From the NCBI GenBank assembly GCA_003241475.1, contig QFQB01000074.1, positions 1-10,216 of the forward strand: a stretch of DNA of 10,216 nucleotides, given 5' to 3'. Position numbers and translations under genes: made by a program. This document shows positions 1 to 6,825 of the stretch, in pieces. Position 1 is the stretch's first letter; the number at the start of each line of letters is the position of its first letter. The notes beneath the pieces were generated by a model. It ran no database searches. It worked only from the letters and a program-made list of their open reading frames with translations, and was not told where the DNA came from. The stretch comes from Micavibrio aeruginosavorus. GTDB taxonomy: Bacteria; Pseudomonadota; Alphaproteobacteria; Micavibrionales; Micavibrionaceae.

Positions 1-147
1 ATCTTTCAAAAACCATTGTCGAGCGGCGCTATCCATGACGGCACCATAACCAAAACGTTCACAAAGCTCTTTTATTGTTTTATCTTCTGGAGCAGAAATA
101 TTTTCTGCTCTGATTTTCAAATCCAAAGCCGTATTCTGCAACTCCAC
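1..147 (-). CDS. Partial phage protein of unknown function, running off the left edge
   Basis: The minus-strand frame is open from 201 down to base 1 (67 codons after a TAA at 204-202). Its translation looks like real protein, with the segment KELCERFGYGAVMDSAARQW near the edge. I recall similar GYGAVMD-type segments in uncharacterised phage proteins, but I assign no function. The first ordinary start codon in frame is a GTG at 147-145, eleven bases after the first base of the preceding gene's TGA (158-156); a purine-rich AAAGAA precedes it, which is a weak ribosome binding site. The frame is already protein-like upstream of that GTG (APIDLAALKELVE), where it overlaps the end of the 330-residue gene. 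So this may instead be the C-terminal continuation of that gene after a one-base slip at the G run at 175-179. The C-terminus lies outside the window. Confidence 0.5.
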   Translation of the reverse strand, partial: MELQNTALDLKIRAENISAPEDKTIKELCERFGYGAVMDSAARQWFLKD

Positions 148-155
148 AAGTTCTT

Positions 156-1148
156 TCAGCGCCGCCAGATCAATGGGGGCTTTAACTCGAAGAAAGTTTG
201 CTTAATACGGTGTGCGATATTAAGCAATCCAACGTGCTTATATTTAAACCCGTGTCCTTCAACTACATGAAAACCATTTTCAATCTTGTGCGTAAATCCA
301 AGCGATATAAGGAACATGATACACTCGCGTTCAGGCTTATGGACAGGCGGTTGTTGCATTGGTTCCGGTATCCAGCCAATCGGATGACCGCAAATCCCCT
401 CCCACGTCCAGCCGCCGCCGTTGTGGTCAATCCATTTTGCCCTGCAAAGCTGTTCCCACTCTTCCCTCTGGTCTGGCTTGCAAAATTTATAGCTTTCGTG
501 GCGGAACAAAATCAGTATTTCGGTGCCGTCCTTCGGGGCGTCCTCCATTTTACGAAGCGGAAGATAAGACGGCGTTGGGGTTGTGTGACATTCCTCACAA
601 ACGTATAAATCAGGCGACTCCTGCGATCCCCATTTGCCCGTACCGTTGCATCGGCGGCAACCGCTTTGCGCGGATTGGCTAAATGATGCCAGTTCAGACC
701 ATGGATTATTTTCTCTATATGGATTTGCGGGGCTGTGCCAAATCATATCCGCGCATTGTTTCATTGTCATGCCTGCGTATCCGGCTTTACCGCGAGCAAT
801 CCATCGGAAAAACCATTCGGCATCCACCGCGTCCATCTGCGTGGTTTTATCGGCGGAAAGGGCGGCTTTAATTGTTTTCAGATGCGGTTTTATACATTTG
901 AAAAAATGTCTATATCCGTCACCGGGTTCTTTCCAATCGGCATCAGGATCAAGACCGCGCTCTATGGCTTCCAAAGCAGGGCCGTAGCTGGCTTTAATGG
1001 CGGTGCATGACTCCTGTGGGTCGCAGGATTTTAACCGCCGTATGATCTCTGACGCCATATCAAAGTGAGGTATGTGAGTTCTAATATGTGCTAGAAGTTC
1101 TTCTGTATTATATTCCGGCATTACGTCCGTGTCGGTAGGTTTGGTCAT
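156..1148 (-). CDS. Composite phage accessory protein with a CxxC-CxxC zinc-binding-like cluster, function unknown
   Basis: A 330-residue protein I cannot name. Three parts can be seen. Residues 1-160 are helical and charged. Residues 164-187 carry two CxxC pairs (C164/C167 and C184/C187) separated by 16 residues, the first followed by NGTGK as in DnaJ-type zinc knuckles. Residues 200-263 have the pattern MEDAPKDGTEILILF, then a Trp-rich stretch ending GWIPEP; this resembles the small 'AP.DG..IL...W.P.P' domain (DUF551-like) common in phage accessory proteins. Residues 275-320 form a further small unit. The start at 1148 has AGGGG ten bases upstream and is 16 nt from the preceding stop. The last residues (PPLIWRR, then stop) look out of character, and the adjacent frame continues as plausible protein to the window edge, so the true C-terminus may be longer. 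The cluster suggests metal or nucleic-acid binding, which is inference only. Confidence 0.75.
   Translation of the reverse strand: MTKPTDTDVMPEYNTEELLAHIRTHIPHFDMASEIIRRLKSCDPQESCTAIKASYGPALEAIERGLDPDADWKEPGDGYRHFFKCIKPHLKTIKAALSADKTTQMDAVDAEWFFRWIARGKAGYAGMTMKQCADMIWHSPANPYRENNPWSELASFSQSAQSGCRRCNGTGKWGSQESPDLYVCEECHTTPTPSYLPLRKMEDAPKDGTEILILFRHESYKFCKPDQREEWEQLCRAKWIDHNGGGWTWEGICGHPIGWIPEPMQQPPVHKPERECIMFLISLGFTHKIENGFHVVEGHGFKYKHVGLLNIAHRIKQTFFELKPPLIWRR
175..179. other. Run of five G (C on the coding strand) where two reading frames meet
   Basis: On the coding (minus) strand the bases read TTAAAGCCCCCATTGATC. With five C the 330-residue gene reads KPPLIWRR and stops at 158-156. With one more C it would read KPPIDLAALKELVE and stay open to the window edge. 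The site could be a sequencing or assembly indel, a real inactivating mutation, or a translational slip site. It could also be an innocent gene overlap. Confidence 0.4.
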
Positions 1149-1168
1149 GGAGTCTGTTCCCCTATCAT
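1145..1168 (-). other. Seven-residue mini-ORF bridging two genes, possible translational coupling relay
   Basis: The stop codon of the SGNH gene (TGA, 1167-1165) sits in an ATGA with an ATG at 1168-1166. That ATG opens the mini-ORF MIGEQTP, whose TGA at 1147-1145 sits in a second ATGA with the start codon of the next gene (1148-1146). The junction is therefore two ATGA overlaps joined by seven codons, and the AGGGG that would serve the downstream gene lies inside it. A ribosome could terminate and restart twice across the gap. No peptide function is implied. Confidence 0.35.
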
Positions 1169-3408
1169 GCCACTGCCCATTTCCCGCAGCGCAGGGGGAG
1201 AGCTTGGGGCGAGTTGTCTTTCAATAAATTCGCCAAATCCGTGACACCATAATTTTTGCCCCAGATATGATGAAGTTCTCCGGCACCTGTCGGCACGCCA
1301 GAAAGTTCTATAACGATGCTGTTTGCTGAAGGCGTCACGCTGACGGCCGTAAACATGGTGCTCCCTTGGAAAAACACAAAGCCTTGGGGATTGGCATTCG
1401 GCGCAAAGTCTGTTCCTCCATCCTGAATGACGGGGCACGTAAGTGTAGACCCGCTTCGCGTCGCACCTGTAATATCTGGACCGAAGACCGACCCTGTTAC
1501 CGTTTCCCCTGCATAATACGCCTCTACGCGCGCTTGCCGCACGGCGATGATCTCGCTGGCCGCCGAAGTATGGTGCACGTTGTCACCCAGCGGGAGGTCG
1601 TGAGATTCAACCCCGCGCAGGGCATAACCTTCGGCGATCAATTCAAGATCGACCTCGCGGACCATCTGGGTTGCCGTATCGGTGGTTGATCCGTCCCATG
1701 CCGTGCTAGTAAGCGAGGTGGAAACCGGAATCATCATGATGATTTTTGCGTCCGGCTGCGCCGCGCGGATGGATTCGAAAATATATTTCGTCGCATCTTT
1801 AAAGCTGGCGCGGAAGAAGATGATGTAGTCGGACTGCCCCTGATTCCAAAATACGTTCTTTACGGTCCCGTTTGCGATCGCCGTGCCGTTAAGAAAATTC
1901 GCCCATGCAGGGCCGTATCCGCCCAAACCGTTGGTCCAGTAATCTGAGCCATTTGCGGAAAGCATTTGGCTTCCGGACAATGCCGCATCCAGCAAGGTCG
2001 GTATCTGGTTTTTGTTCAAAGACCAACGCGCCATGTAGTATTCATCGCGGCCATAGATGTAAACGTGTTCTGCGACCGACTGTCCGGCCATGGCGTTATG
2101 AAAGACATTGTCCAAGGCCATAATGACTTGGCGTAAATCCGCCGCCGCCAATTCGTTGCCGACTCCGTTTGCACCATCACTAAAAAGGTGAAGCCCATCA
2201 TCTGTTGCTCTTTTGGCAATCCCATTCATCTTGAATAGGCATAGATTGGTTGGATCGAGAACACTCGTAAGCTCTGCGTAAGCGGTATATTCTGCCCCAA
2301 TGCGGCCCTTTGCCCATGAATTGAACTGAACAACTTTACCGCCTGTATCCCAATCTGCATTGCGGACAGTTTGATCGGTTGCAAAATTATCGTTGGAGGA
2401 TGTGTAGCAAAGCAAGCCTGCTCTTATGTAAGAACATTTGCCAACGGAATTTGCACGCATTTTTGCATTAATATCTAATGCCCTCGTTTGCATTGTAAGC
2501 AATGTTGAACCCGCATTGATAACGTCATTTGTTAGCAATTCATCTACAAAAATGTTTGCAAATTCGCACCATGCTGCCCATTTGTCGTTGCTTCCGGACA
2601 TGGCAGATGCATACATACTGGAAAGGGAAAAATTACAGCTTGGGATAGGATTATTAAAGGTGCCGTCGTGCATAGCTCGCTGGAAGGGACCAACACCGTA
2701 CAGACCGTTGTTTCCAGTGTTTAGATTGTCATGGCTCCCCATCCAGATGCTGTCGCCAACAGTCAATGCGACCTTGGTGTTAGAATTCACTGGTCTTCCA
2801 AGAACAAAAGGACAGTGAACGCGGTTCGATCCGCCTGCCGCGACGCCCGTAAAAGTATATGCGCCGGGCGCATTGGTGTTCGACGGCGTTGTGTCTGCAG
2901 GGTTGTACCATTTGGCCTGCGAGCCGGATATTTGGGATTCCAGTATCAAATGGCTGGGAATAACATTGCCTGCAACGGGAACGCTTCCGCGCCCTTTGAT
3001 AAATACCAATGCGTTTCTATCGAACTTGGCAACGCCGAAAGCGTATGCGGGAATTTCGTCAGATATAATTTTATTCGCACCGTTAGCAATCAATTTCAAC
3101 GATGATCCGCCCCATGTGACTGGCACGGCAATGCCGTTATAAACAACAGAAATTTCATCATAAGTTAAATCATTGCCGGTGTTGGCCTGACCCGTGATGG
3201 TCATGTACCAGTTCATAGCGCCGAGACAGACGGATTTGCAATCTGTGCCGAAGACATGCGGCATGTAGAAAGTGAAGTTCGTACGGGTTGTACCGCCGCC
3301 TGTGGCACAATAGCCGCGGTTCTGGACTGTTACAAAACGGAGAGGGCTTACAGCATGGGAGGATGCCGCTCTTTTTCTGCCGTTCAATGCCAGCGCCAAG
3401 CGAGTCAT
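1165..3408 (-). CDS. Tail-associated protein with two tandem SGNH/acetylesterase-like domains
   Basis: A 747-residue protein, probably a receptor-binding or tailspike-like component that deacetylates host surface glycan. Residues 35-205 look like a beta-rich accessory domain. Residues 213-430 form an SGNH hydrolase domain. Block I is VGDSIWMG (Ser220), a block-III-like LLTNDV supplies Asn294, and block V DGLH supplies Asp404 and His407. Residues 447-630 resemble the sialate O-acetylesterase (SASA) fold. WNQGQSD (521-527) matches the WxQGES block and DNVH (609-612) the DxxH block, but the expected GQSNM block reads GRDEYYM (453-459), so the nucleophile appears lost. Residues 640-720 are a beta-rich C-terminal domain. 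The gene starts three bases after the membrane protein gene; GGGGAC upstream is a plausible ribosome binding site. Phage tail SGNH deacetylases such as G7C gp63.1 are known; the role here is inferred. The first domain is clearer than the second. Confidence 0.75.
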   Translation of the reverse strand: MTRLALALNGRKRAASSHAVSPLRFVTVQNRGYCATGGGTTRTNFTFYMPHVFGTDCKSVCLGAMNWYMTITGQANTGNDLTYDEISVVYNGIAVPVTWGGSSLKLIANGANKIISDEIPAYAFGVAKFDRNALVFIKGRGSVPVAGNVIPSHLILESQISGSQAKWYNPADTTPSNTNAPGAYTFTGVAAGGSNRVHCPFVLGRPVNSNTKVALTVGDSIWMGSHDNLNTGNNGLYGVGPFQRAMHDGTFNNPIPSCNFSLSSMYASAMSGSNDKWAAWCEFANIFVDELLTNDVINAGSTLLTMQTRALDINAKMRANSVGKCSYIRAGLLCYTSSNDNFATDQTVRNADWDTGGKVVQFNSWAKGRIGAEYTAYAELTSVLDPTNLCLFKMNGIAKRATDDGLHLFSDGANGVGNELAAADLRQVIMALDNVFHNAMAGQSVAEHVYIYGRDEYYMARWSLNKNQIPTLLDAALSGSQMLSANGSDYWTNGLGGYGPAWANFLNGTAIANGTVKNVFWNQGQSDYIIFFRASFKDATKYIFESIRAAQPDAKIIMMIPVSTSLTSTAWDGSTTDTATQMVREVDLELIAEGYALRGVESHDLPLGDNVHHTSAASEIIAVRQARVEAYYAGETVTGSVFGPDITGATRSGSTLTCPVIQDGGTDFAPNANPQGFVFFQGSTMFTAVSVTPSANSIVIELSGVPTGAGELHHIWGKNYGVTDLANLLKDNSPQALPLRCGKWAVA

Positions 3409-3411
3409 GGA

Positions 3412-4071
3412 CTAAGTCCCCGTAATCATGACAAGGGCAAGGGCGAGCGCTCCCCAACCAAAAAACCCGGTAAGGTATTCGCCGATCGCAGTTGCTTCGT
3501 TGAGATACGGGATGCCCTTGCCGTTGCCTTCCGGATAAATCTTTCTTCCGATCATGTAAGCAGGCGCTTTAAGCAACCCTGAAAAGGCAATTAAAAGCCC
3601 TGCTGGAACATCGACAAAACAGATGACAACGCCCGTCAAAAGCGTGACGGCGAAACCTGTGATGGCCAAAAGAAGGGCGTCATACCAATATTGAGGAATC
3701 TTTCCATGAATAGACAGAATAAAAAATTCCAAAGCTTCGGGTTCGCGGCCATGGCCCGGCTCTTTGGCGTTGGTGCCAAGGTCCATGCCGCCGCCGTGTC
3801 CGGTTCTCTTCCCAAGGAAAGCGCCAACGAAAGGTGCGACGGCGATCATCGCTGGAGGCTTTATAACGAATGCGTACTTTCCCTTGGACGCCTTGTCTGC
3901 GTTATACAGGATAATGATCATAGAGGCGGTTGCCGGAATGGAAATTAGCATATAGGGCAAAGCGTAAATCCATTGGTCTAGGCCCCAAGGAAGTTTTGGA
4001 GGACCGCCGCCGCACATGCGGGACAGCCAGCCGCCAAGAAGAGCAAATGTGAGAACCGCACCCCAGATCAT
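3412..4071 (-). CDS. Uncharacterised multi-span membrane protein in the tail fibre cluster
   Basis: A 219-residue hydrophobic protein with about five or six likely membrane segments, near residues 1-18, 34-57, 66-87, 131-152, 154-175 and 198-216. A polar loop at 88-110 carries GHGGGMDLG and a second GHG. The N-terminal motif CGGGPPKLPWGLDQWIYALPY and the C-terminal GKGIPYLNEATAIGEYLTGFF look strongly constrained. I recall similar GHG-MDLG membrane proteins among uncharacterised proteobacterial phage proteins, but I know of no function. It starts in an ATGA overlap with the chaperone-like gene, with GGAG eight bases upstream, so it is translationally coupled to it. It is too long, with too many segments, for a typical small holin. 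A role in superinfection exclusion, envelope modification or lysis is possible, but the sequence supports none of these directly. Confidence 0.8.
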   Translation of the reverse strand: MIWGAVLTFALLGGWLSRMCGGGPPKLPWGLDQWIYALPYMLISIPATASMIIILYNADKASKGKYAFVIKPPAMIAVAPFVGAFLGKRTGHGGGMDLGTNAKEPGHGREPEALEFFILSIHGKIPQYWYDALLLAITGFAVTLLTGVVICFVDVPAGLLIAFSGLLKAPAYMIGRKIYPEGNGKGIPYLNEATAIGEYLTGFFGWGALALALVMITGT

Positions 4072-4481
4072 TCCGGTTGCTCCGGCCAGACAACTTCTGA
4101 AGAAAACTCATAATCTTCCGTAATATCCCGAAGCGCTTGTCGATAGGTAACCCACGCTTGTTTTTGGTCAAGAGACAACGGAGAATCTGGGAGTTGTGTC
4201 CAGTCGCTTTTACGTAGCAGGTTGTCACGAATAGATCGGATATCGTTCCAATCTGGAGACGGAAGAGCAAGCTCGCAAACTTCGATTTGTCCATTTTCCC
4301 ATTTTCGTTCATCGGGGTGGTTGATAAATTCCAGCCATTGTTGATGTGAAATTTCTACCGCCTCCGGCGGCACTATGTCTGTGATTAGTTCACCATCAAG
4401 TGTATATGCGCGATGAATGTCTTCGGAATAAAATGCGATAGGAAAGCCGTTTCCATTGAAGACTGCGAATTTTTTTGACAT
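4068..4481 (-). CDS. Tail fibre assembly / phage tail assembly chaperone-like protein
   Basis: A 137-residue soluble protein. The N-terminal half has the layout of tail fibre assembly proteins: a short beta start (KKFAVFNGNGFPIAFYSED), then IVPPEAVEISHQQWLEFIN at about 36-54, a form common at the start of such chaperones. The C-terminal half holds the hallmark RDNLLRKSDWTQLPD (85-99) followed by WVTYRQALRDI (110-120). This matches the Phage_tail_APC type domain (Pfam name from memory). The position right after the fibre gene (9 nt gap, AGAGGG ribosome binding site) fits a protein that helps fold or trimerise the fibre, as the gpU/gpG-type chaperones do. It has no membrane segments. Whether it serves the short fibre just upstream or the large SGNH protein downstream cannot be told from the sequence. 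Confidence 0.88.
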   Translation of the reverse strand: MSKKFAVFNGNGFPIAFYSEDIHRAYTLDGELITDIVPPEAVEISHQQWLEFINHPDERKWENGQIEVCELALPSPDWNDIRSIRDNLLRKSDWTQLPDSPLSLDQKQAWVTYRQALRDITEDYEFSSEVVWPEQPE

Positions 4482-4490
4482 GTTTCCCTC

Positions 4491-5120
4491 TCAATATCCA
4501 ATGACAAGATAGTTGTGTTGTGCAGCCGATCCTCCGCTACTGCTGTCGCTATTTCCGCGCATGACCGCCCCCGTTGTTGTTAGCGAATAAATTGACGAAT
4601 GATCATCGCTGGGGCCGCCGGGGTCGTGCGCAAGAGAAGCAAGCCCTACGAGGGCGGCGGTAGGAAAGGCGGTAGGGAACGTTACGGCTACGCCAGCGGC
4701 GTAACCAACGAGAGCTTTAACGCCCCATTGAATCATTAATCCGCCCGGAAATTTATAATAACCATTGCTTGTTAGGGATTTTACGCTTGCCAGACCCGCA
4801 GAGGTTACTGCCCGTGTGGTGTCTGTTCCCGCGAGAGCTTCGGCCGCCGTCGCAAGTTCGACAATCCCTTTGACAGTATCGGTTGCATCGGAAGCGACAT
4901 GAGCCGCAATCAACGCAAGAATTGCCTGACGAAGTTGAGTAAATACACCGCCGTCTCTTACTATGGCCGCATGATCTATAACGGCCAGAATTTCCCTCAT
5001 TGGTCCTTCAATGGCCTTAGCGTGAGGGATTGATCCTTCAATGCCTGCGCCAAGATCGAAATTCTCGTAGGGGCGGTTCGGGTTCCCGGCATCACCGTTA
5101 ATGGGAGGAAAATAGTCCAT
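4491..5120 (-). CDS. Short tail fibre protein with Gp53-like C-terminal domain
   Basis: A 209-residue distal tail protein, likely trimeric and contacting the host surface. The N-terminal part (MDYFPPINGDAGNPNRPYEN, then GIEGSIPHAKAIEGPMREIL up to about residue 46, with FTQLRQAILALI at 60-71) matches the start of many phage tail fibres that attach to the baseplate. Residues 79-113 (TDTVKGIVELATAAEALAGT, then RAVTSAGLASV) form one copy of the short fibre-shaft repeat. Residues 119-209 begin NGYYKFPGGLMIQWG and end NYLVIGY, which is the Gp53-like fibre tip. It is much shorter than Mu gp49-type fibres because the shaft has only one repeat. It follows the DUF2313 gene by two bases, and AAGGGA lies about seven bases before the ATG. 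The window shows no inverted second fibre cassette and no invertase. Confidence 0.9.
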   Translation of the reverse strand: MDYFPPINGDAGNPNRPYENFDLGAGIEGSIPHAKAIEGPMREILAVIDHAAIVRDGGVFTQLRQAILALIAAHVASDATDTVKGIVELATAAEALAGTDTTRAVTSAGLASVKSLTSNGYYKFPGGLMIQWGVKALVGYAAGVAVTFPTAFPTAALVGLASLAHDPGGPSDDHSSIYSLTTTGAVMRGNSDSSSGGSAAQHNYLVIGY

Positions 5121-5122
5121 GG

Positions 5123-5752
5123 TTAAATCCCTTCATATGCAAATATCAATTCAGTGTGGGAAGGCTTGTAGCGGCGGAAGAGGCATTCAAGGTCATTCGC
5201 CCTGCTGATCTTCGCAAGAGGGTCCCGTCCGCATTCGCTTTGTCCGCATTGAAAGAAAGTGACGCGGGGACCTATTACTTTTACCTTCCAGAAAAATCGT
5301 ATAGTGTTGTCATCCGTTATACCCGTCATGACATGCTTGTTCCCGACGGAAGAAATTCCCCTGCCGCATTCCGAATAGCCGCATGTAAAAGGGCGGTATT
5401 CAGTAATTTCGATGTCGTATCCAAGATCATTGGCGACGCTGATGAAATAATCTGGGTCTTGTCCGCCGATATTCGTGATTTTATGATGCGCCGCGCGGCG
5501 GCGTTCCTGAAAGGTGTTGTCGGTGCCAGTACAAAGATCGGGCAACCCTGCGACCGCTTCCCAATCCGAAAGCATTTCCAGCGAAGAGCGCGGGTCGATT
5601 TCGTTAAGCAGGGCCAAAGCGCGGTTGTAGCTTTCGACGAACTCGGAGGCGATGACGCCAAGCACGGAAGTCAGAACGGACCCTTTCTCGCGGTTCCATG
5701 CCTGCCCTTGGGGGAGCAAGGACTGAAGCATTTGAACAAAAGCTTCGATCAT
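5123..5752 (-). CDS. Mu gp48-like baseplate/tail protein (DUF2313, YmfQ family)
   Basis: A 209-residue protein that in Mu-like phages lies between baseplate J and the fibre, and is thought to link wedge and fibre. The start MIEAFVQMLQSLLPQGQAWN is typical of the family, as are LSDWEAVAGLPD at 61-72 and the ending LFRRYKPSHTELIFAYEG. I place the start at 5752, not at the longer ATG at 5767. It forms an ATGA overlap with the baseplate J stop and has G-rich sequence upstream (GGGGG and AGG), while the ATG at 5767 has no visible ribosome binding site. Two copies of a short cysteine motif stand out: CGYSECGRG at 124-132 and CGQSECGRD at 169-177. Each has two cysteines four apart in a CGxSECGR frame, and similar paired motifs, not always with cysteine, occur in the family. 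Confidence 0.9.
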   Translation of the reverse strand: MIEAFVQMLQSLLPQGQAWNREKGSVLTSVLGVIASEFVESYNRALALLNEIDPRSSLEMLSDWEAVAGLPDLCTGTDNTFQERRRAAHHKITNIGGQDPDYFISVANDLGYDIEITEYRPFTCGYSECGRGISSVGNKHVMTGITDDNTIRFFWKVKVIGPRVTFFQCGQSECGRDPLAKISRANDLECLFRRYKPSHTELIFAYEGI

Positions 5753-6825
5753 CCTGCAACCCCCCATGTGATCGCGCCAAGCACAGGAAGTTCGCCGAAT
5801 TCTTGTTCTGCATTCCCTGCAGGAGCGACAAGAACATGATGGTGTTCGCCCGCCGCGAGCGAAATAGCTTCGATCATTCTTGACCGATACATGGTTTGAC
5901 CGGGAACGGCCTCGCGTTTGAAAAAGGCTTTCAACTCGTTTTGAATAGCGGTTTTAACGGCTTCTGAAGAAGGATTTATATTGATTGTAAAATCAATAGG
6001 CTTCGGGGTCGGAGCGACAACAAAAACATCTGCCGTCGTCGGACGCTTGCTTTCAACATAGGCTTTAATCGATGCCAACTCTCCAGCCGAAGGCACGATG
6101 GTGCCGTCCTTATTGTCCATGACAGCAATAACGGCAACGGTTCCGCGGCCAAATTGATTTGGGTAGGGCCAAGCGCGTGTAACGCCCGCGACTTCCTTTG
6201 CCCATCGGACATAGTCGCTGTCCGCACCGCCTTGCGGGGTCTGCTGTATGCGTTCGATAAGGCGCTGACGAGCCTCTTCGATATCTTCTCCATCAACGCC
6301 GCCCGTCAATCCGCTGCCGGAGCCGTCATCCTGCACCGTTGCTTCCGACTGGATACCCGGAGCCGGAGATACCATGGACAATTTGACCCCGATCGCAGAA
6401 TTAGATTCCGCGCCGGGCGTCAGAGCCGCGACATTGCCGATGCCTTCGGTTCCTAGAATTGCGATGTCGGCAATCACAGAGAATTGAAGATCATCGCCGC
6501 GGCGCAGAATTGTTCCCGCCGTCACTACGGAACCGGACAATCCAGTAAATTTTACAGGCCCGCTTGCGGCTTCGGCAGGTTTTTCAGTGATGCCCCATTC
6601 ATTCAAATGAATTTTAAGACCTTCTGCATCTGCTGTTGTCGGATGGATTTGCTTTGATATCCACTCAAGAAATCCGAAGTGCTCGAAGGACGCCATCGAC
6701 ATCATTTTTGTGATAACACCCTCAGGGGATCGCCGAAGACGCGCATCGGAACCGGGCAGGTTGACATCGCAAACTGCCTGAAGGCGCTTTAGGATAGTTT
6801 CTGGGGTAGGGATGCTAAATGGCAT
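5749..6825 (-). CDS. Baseplate J-like wedge protein (Mu gp47 family)
   Basis: A 358-residue structural protein of the baseplate wedge in contractile tails (Mu gp47; related to P2 gpJ and T4 gp6). The family signature is clear at 172-232: GLTGGVDGEDIEEARQRLI, then QTPQGGADSDYVRWAKEVAG and RAWPYPNQFGRGTVAV. The N-terminal part (about 1-75) has the helical start seen in the family, and GPVKFTG with TAGTILRRG (89-110) begins the central beta domain. Residues 276-330 form the C-terminal domain. Its length is close to that of Mu gp47. The start overlaps the gp46-like gene by 11 nt and is preceded by AGGAGAG, the strongest ribosome binding site in the window. A triple histidine at 328-330 (GEHHHVLV) near the C-terminus is unremarkable. 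Confidence 0.95.
   Translation of the reverse strand: MPFSIPTPETILKRLQAVCDVNLPGSDARLRRSPEGVITKMMSMASFEHFGFLEWISKQIHPTTADAEGLKIHLNEWGITEKPAEAASGPVKFTGLSGSVVTAGTILRRGDDLQFSVIADIAILGTEGIGNVAALTPGAESNSAIGVKLSMVSPAPGIQSEATVQDDGSGSGLTGGVDGEDIEEARQRLIERIQQTPQGGADSDYVRWAKEVAGVTRAWPYPNQFGRGTVAVIAVMDNKDGTIVPSAGELASIKAYVESKRPTTADVFVVAPTPKPIDFTININPSSEAVKTAIQNELKAFFKREAVPGQTMYRSRMIEAISLAAGEHHHVLVAPAGNAEQEFGELPVLGAITWGVAG

Noticed and set aside
1145..1438. 97-codon minus-strand frame overlapping the end of the SGNH gene
   Set aside because: It is an alternative frame of the same strand, has no family features, and lies inside the C-terminal beta domain. Only its last seven codons matter, as the bridging mini-ORF.
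1165..5120. Diversity-generating retroelement or invertible fibre cassette acting on the fibre or SGNH gene
   Set aside because: I saw no reverse transcriptase, no template/variable repeat pair, no inverted fibre copy and no invertase in the window.
5123..5767. Longer start (MGGCRMIEAF) for the gp48-like protein
   Set aside because: The ATG at 5767 has no visible ribosome binding site and overlaps baseplate J by 19 nt. The ATG at 5752 makes an ATGA overlap and gives the family's usual N-terminus.
5156..5839. 227-codon open frame on the plus strand opposite the gp48-like and baseplate J genes
   Set aside because: It lies wholly antisense to two clearly recognised baseplate genes, shows no protein-family features I know, and would oppose the operon direction.
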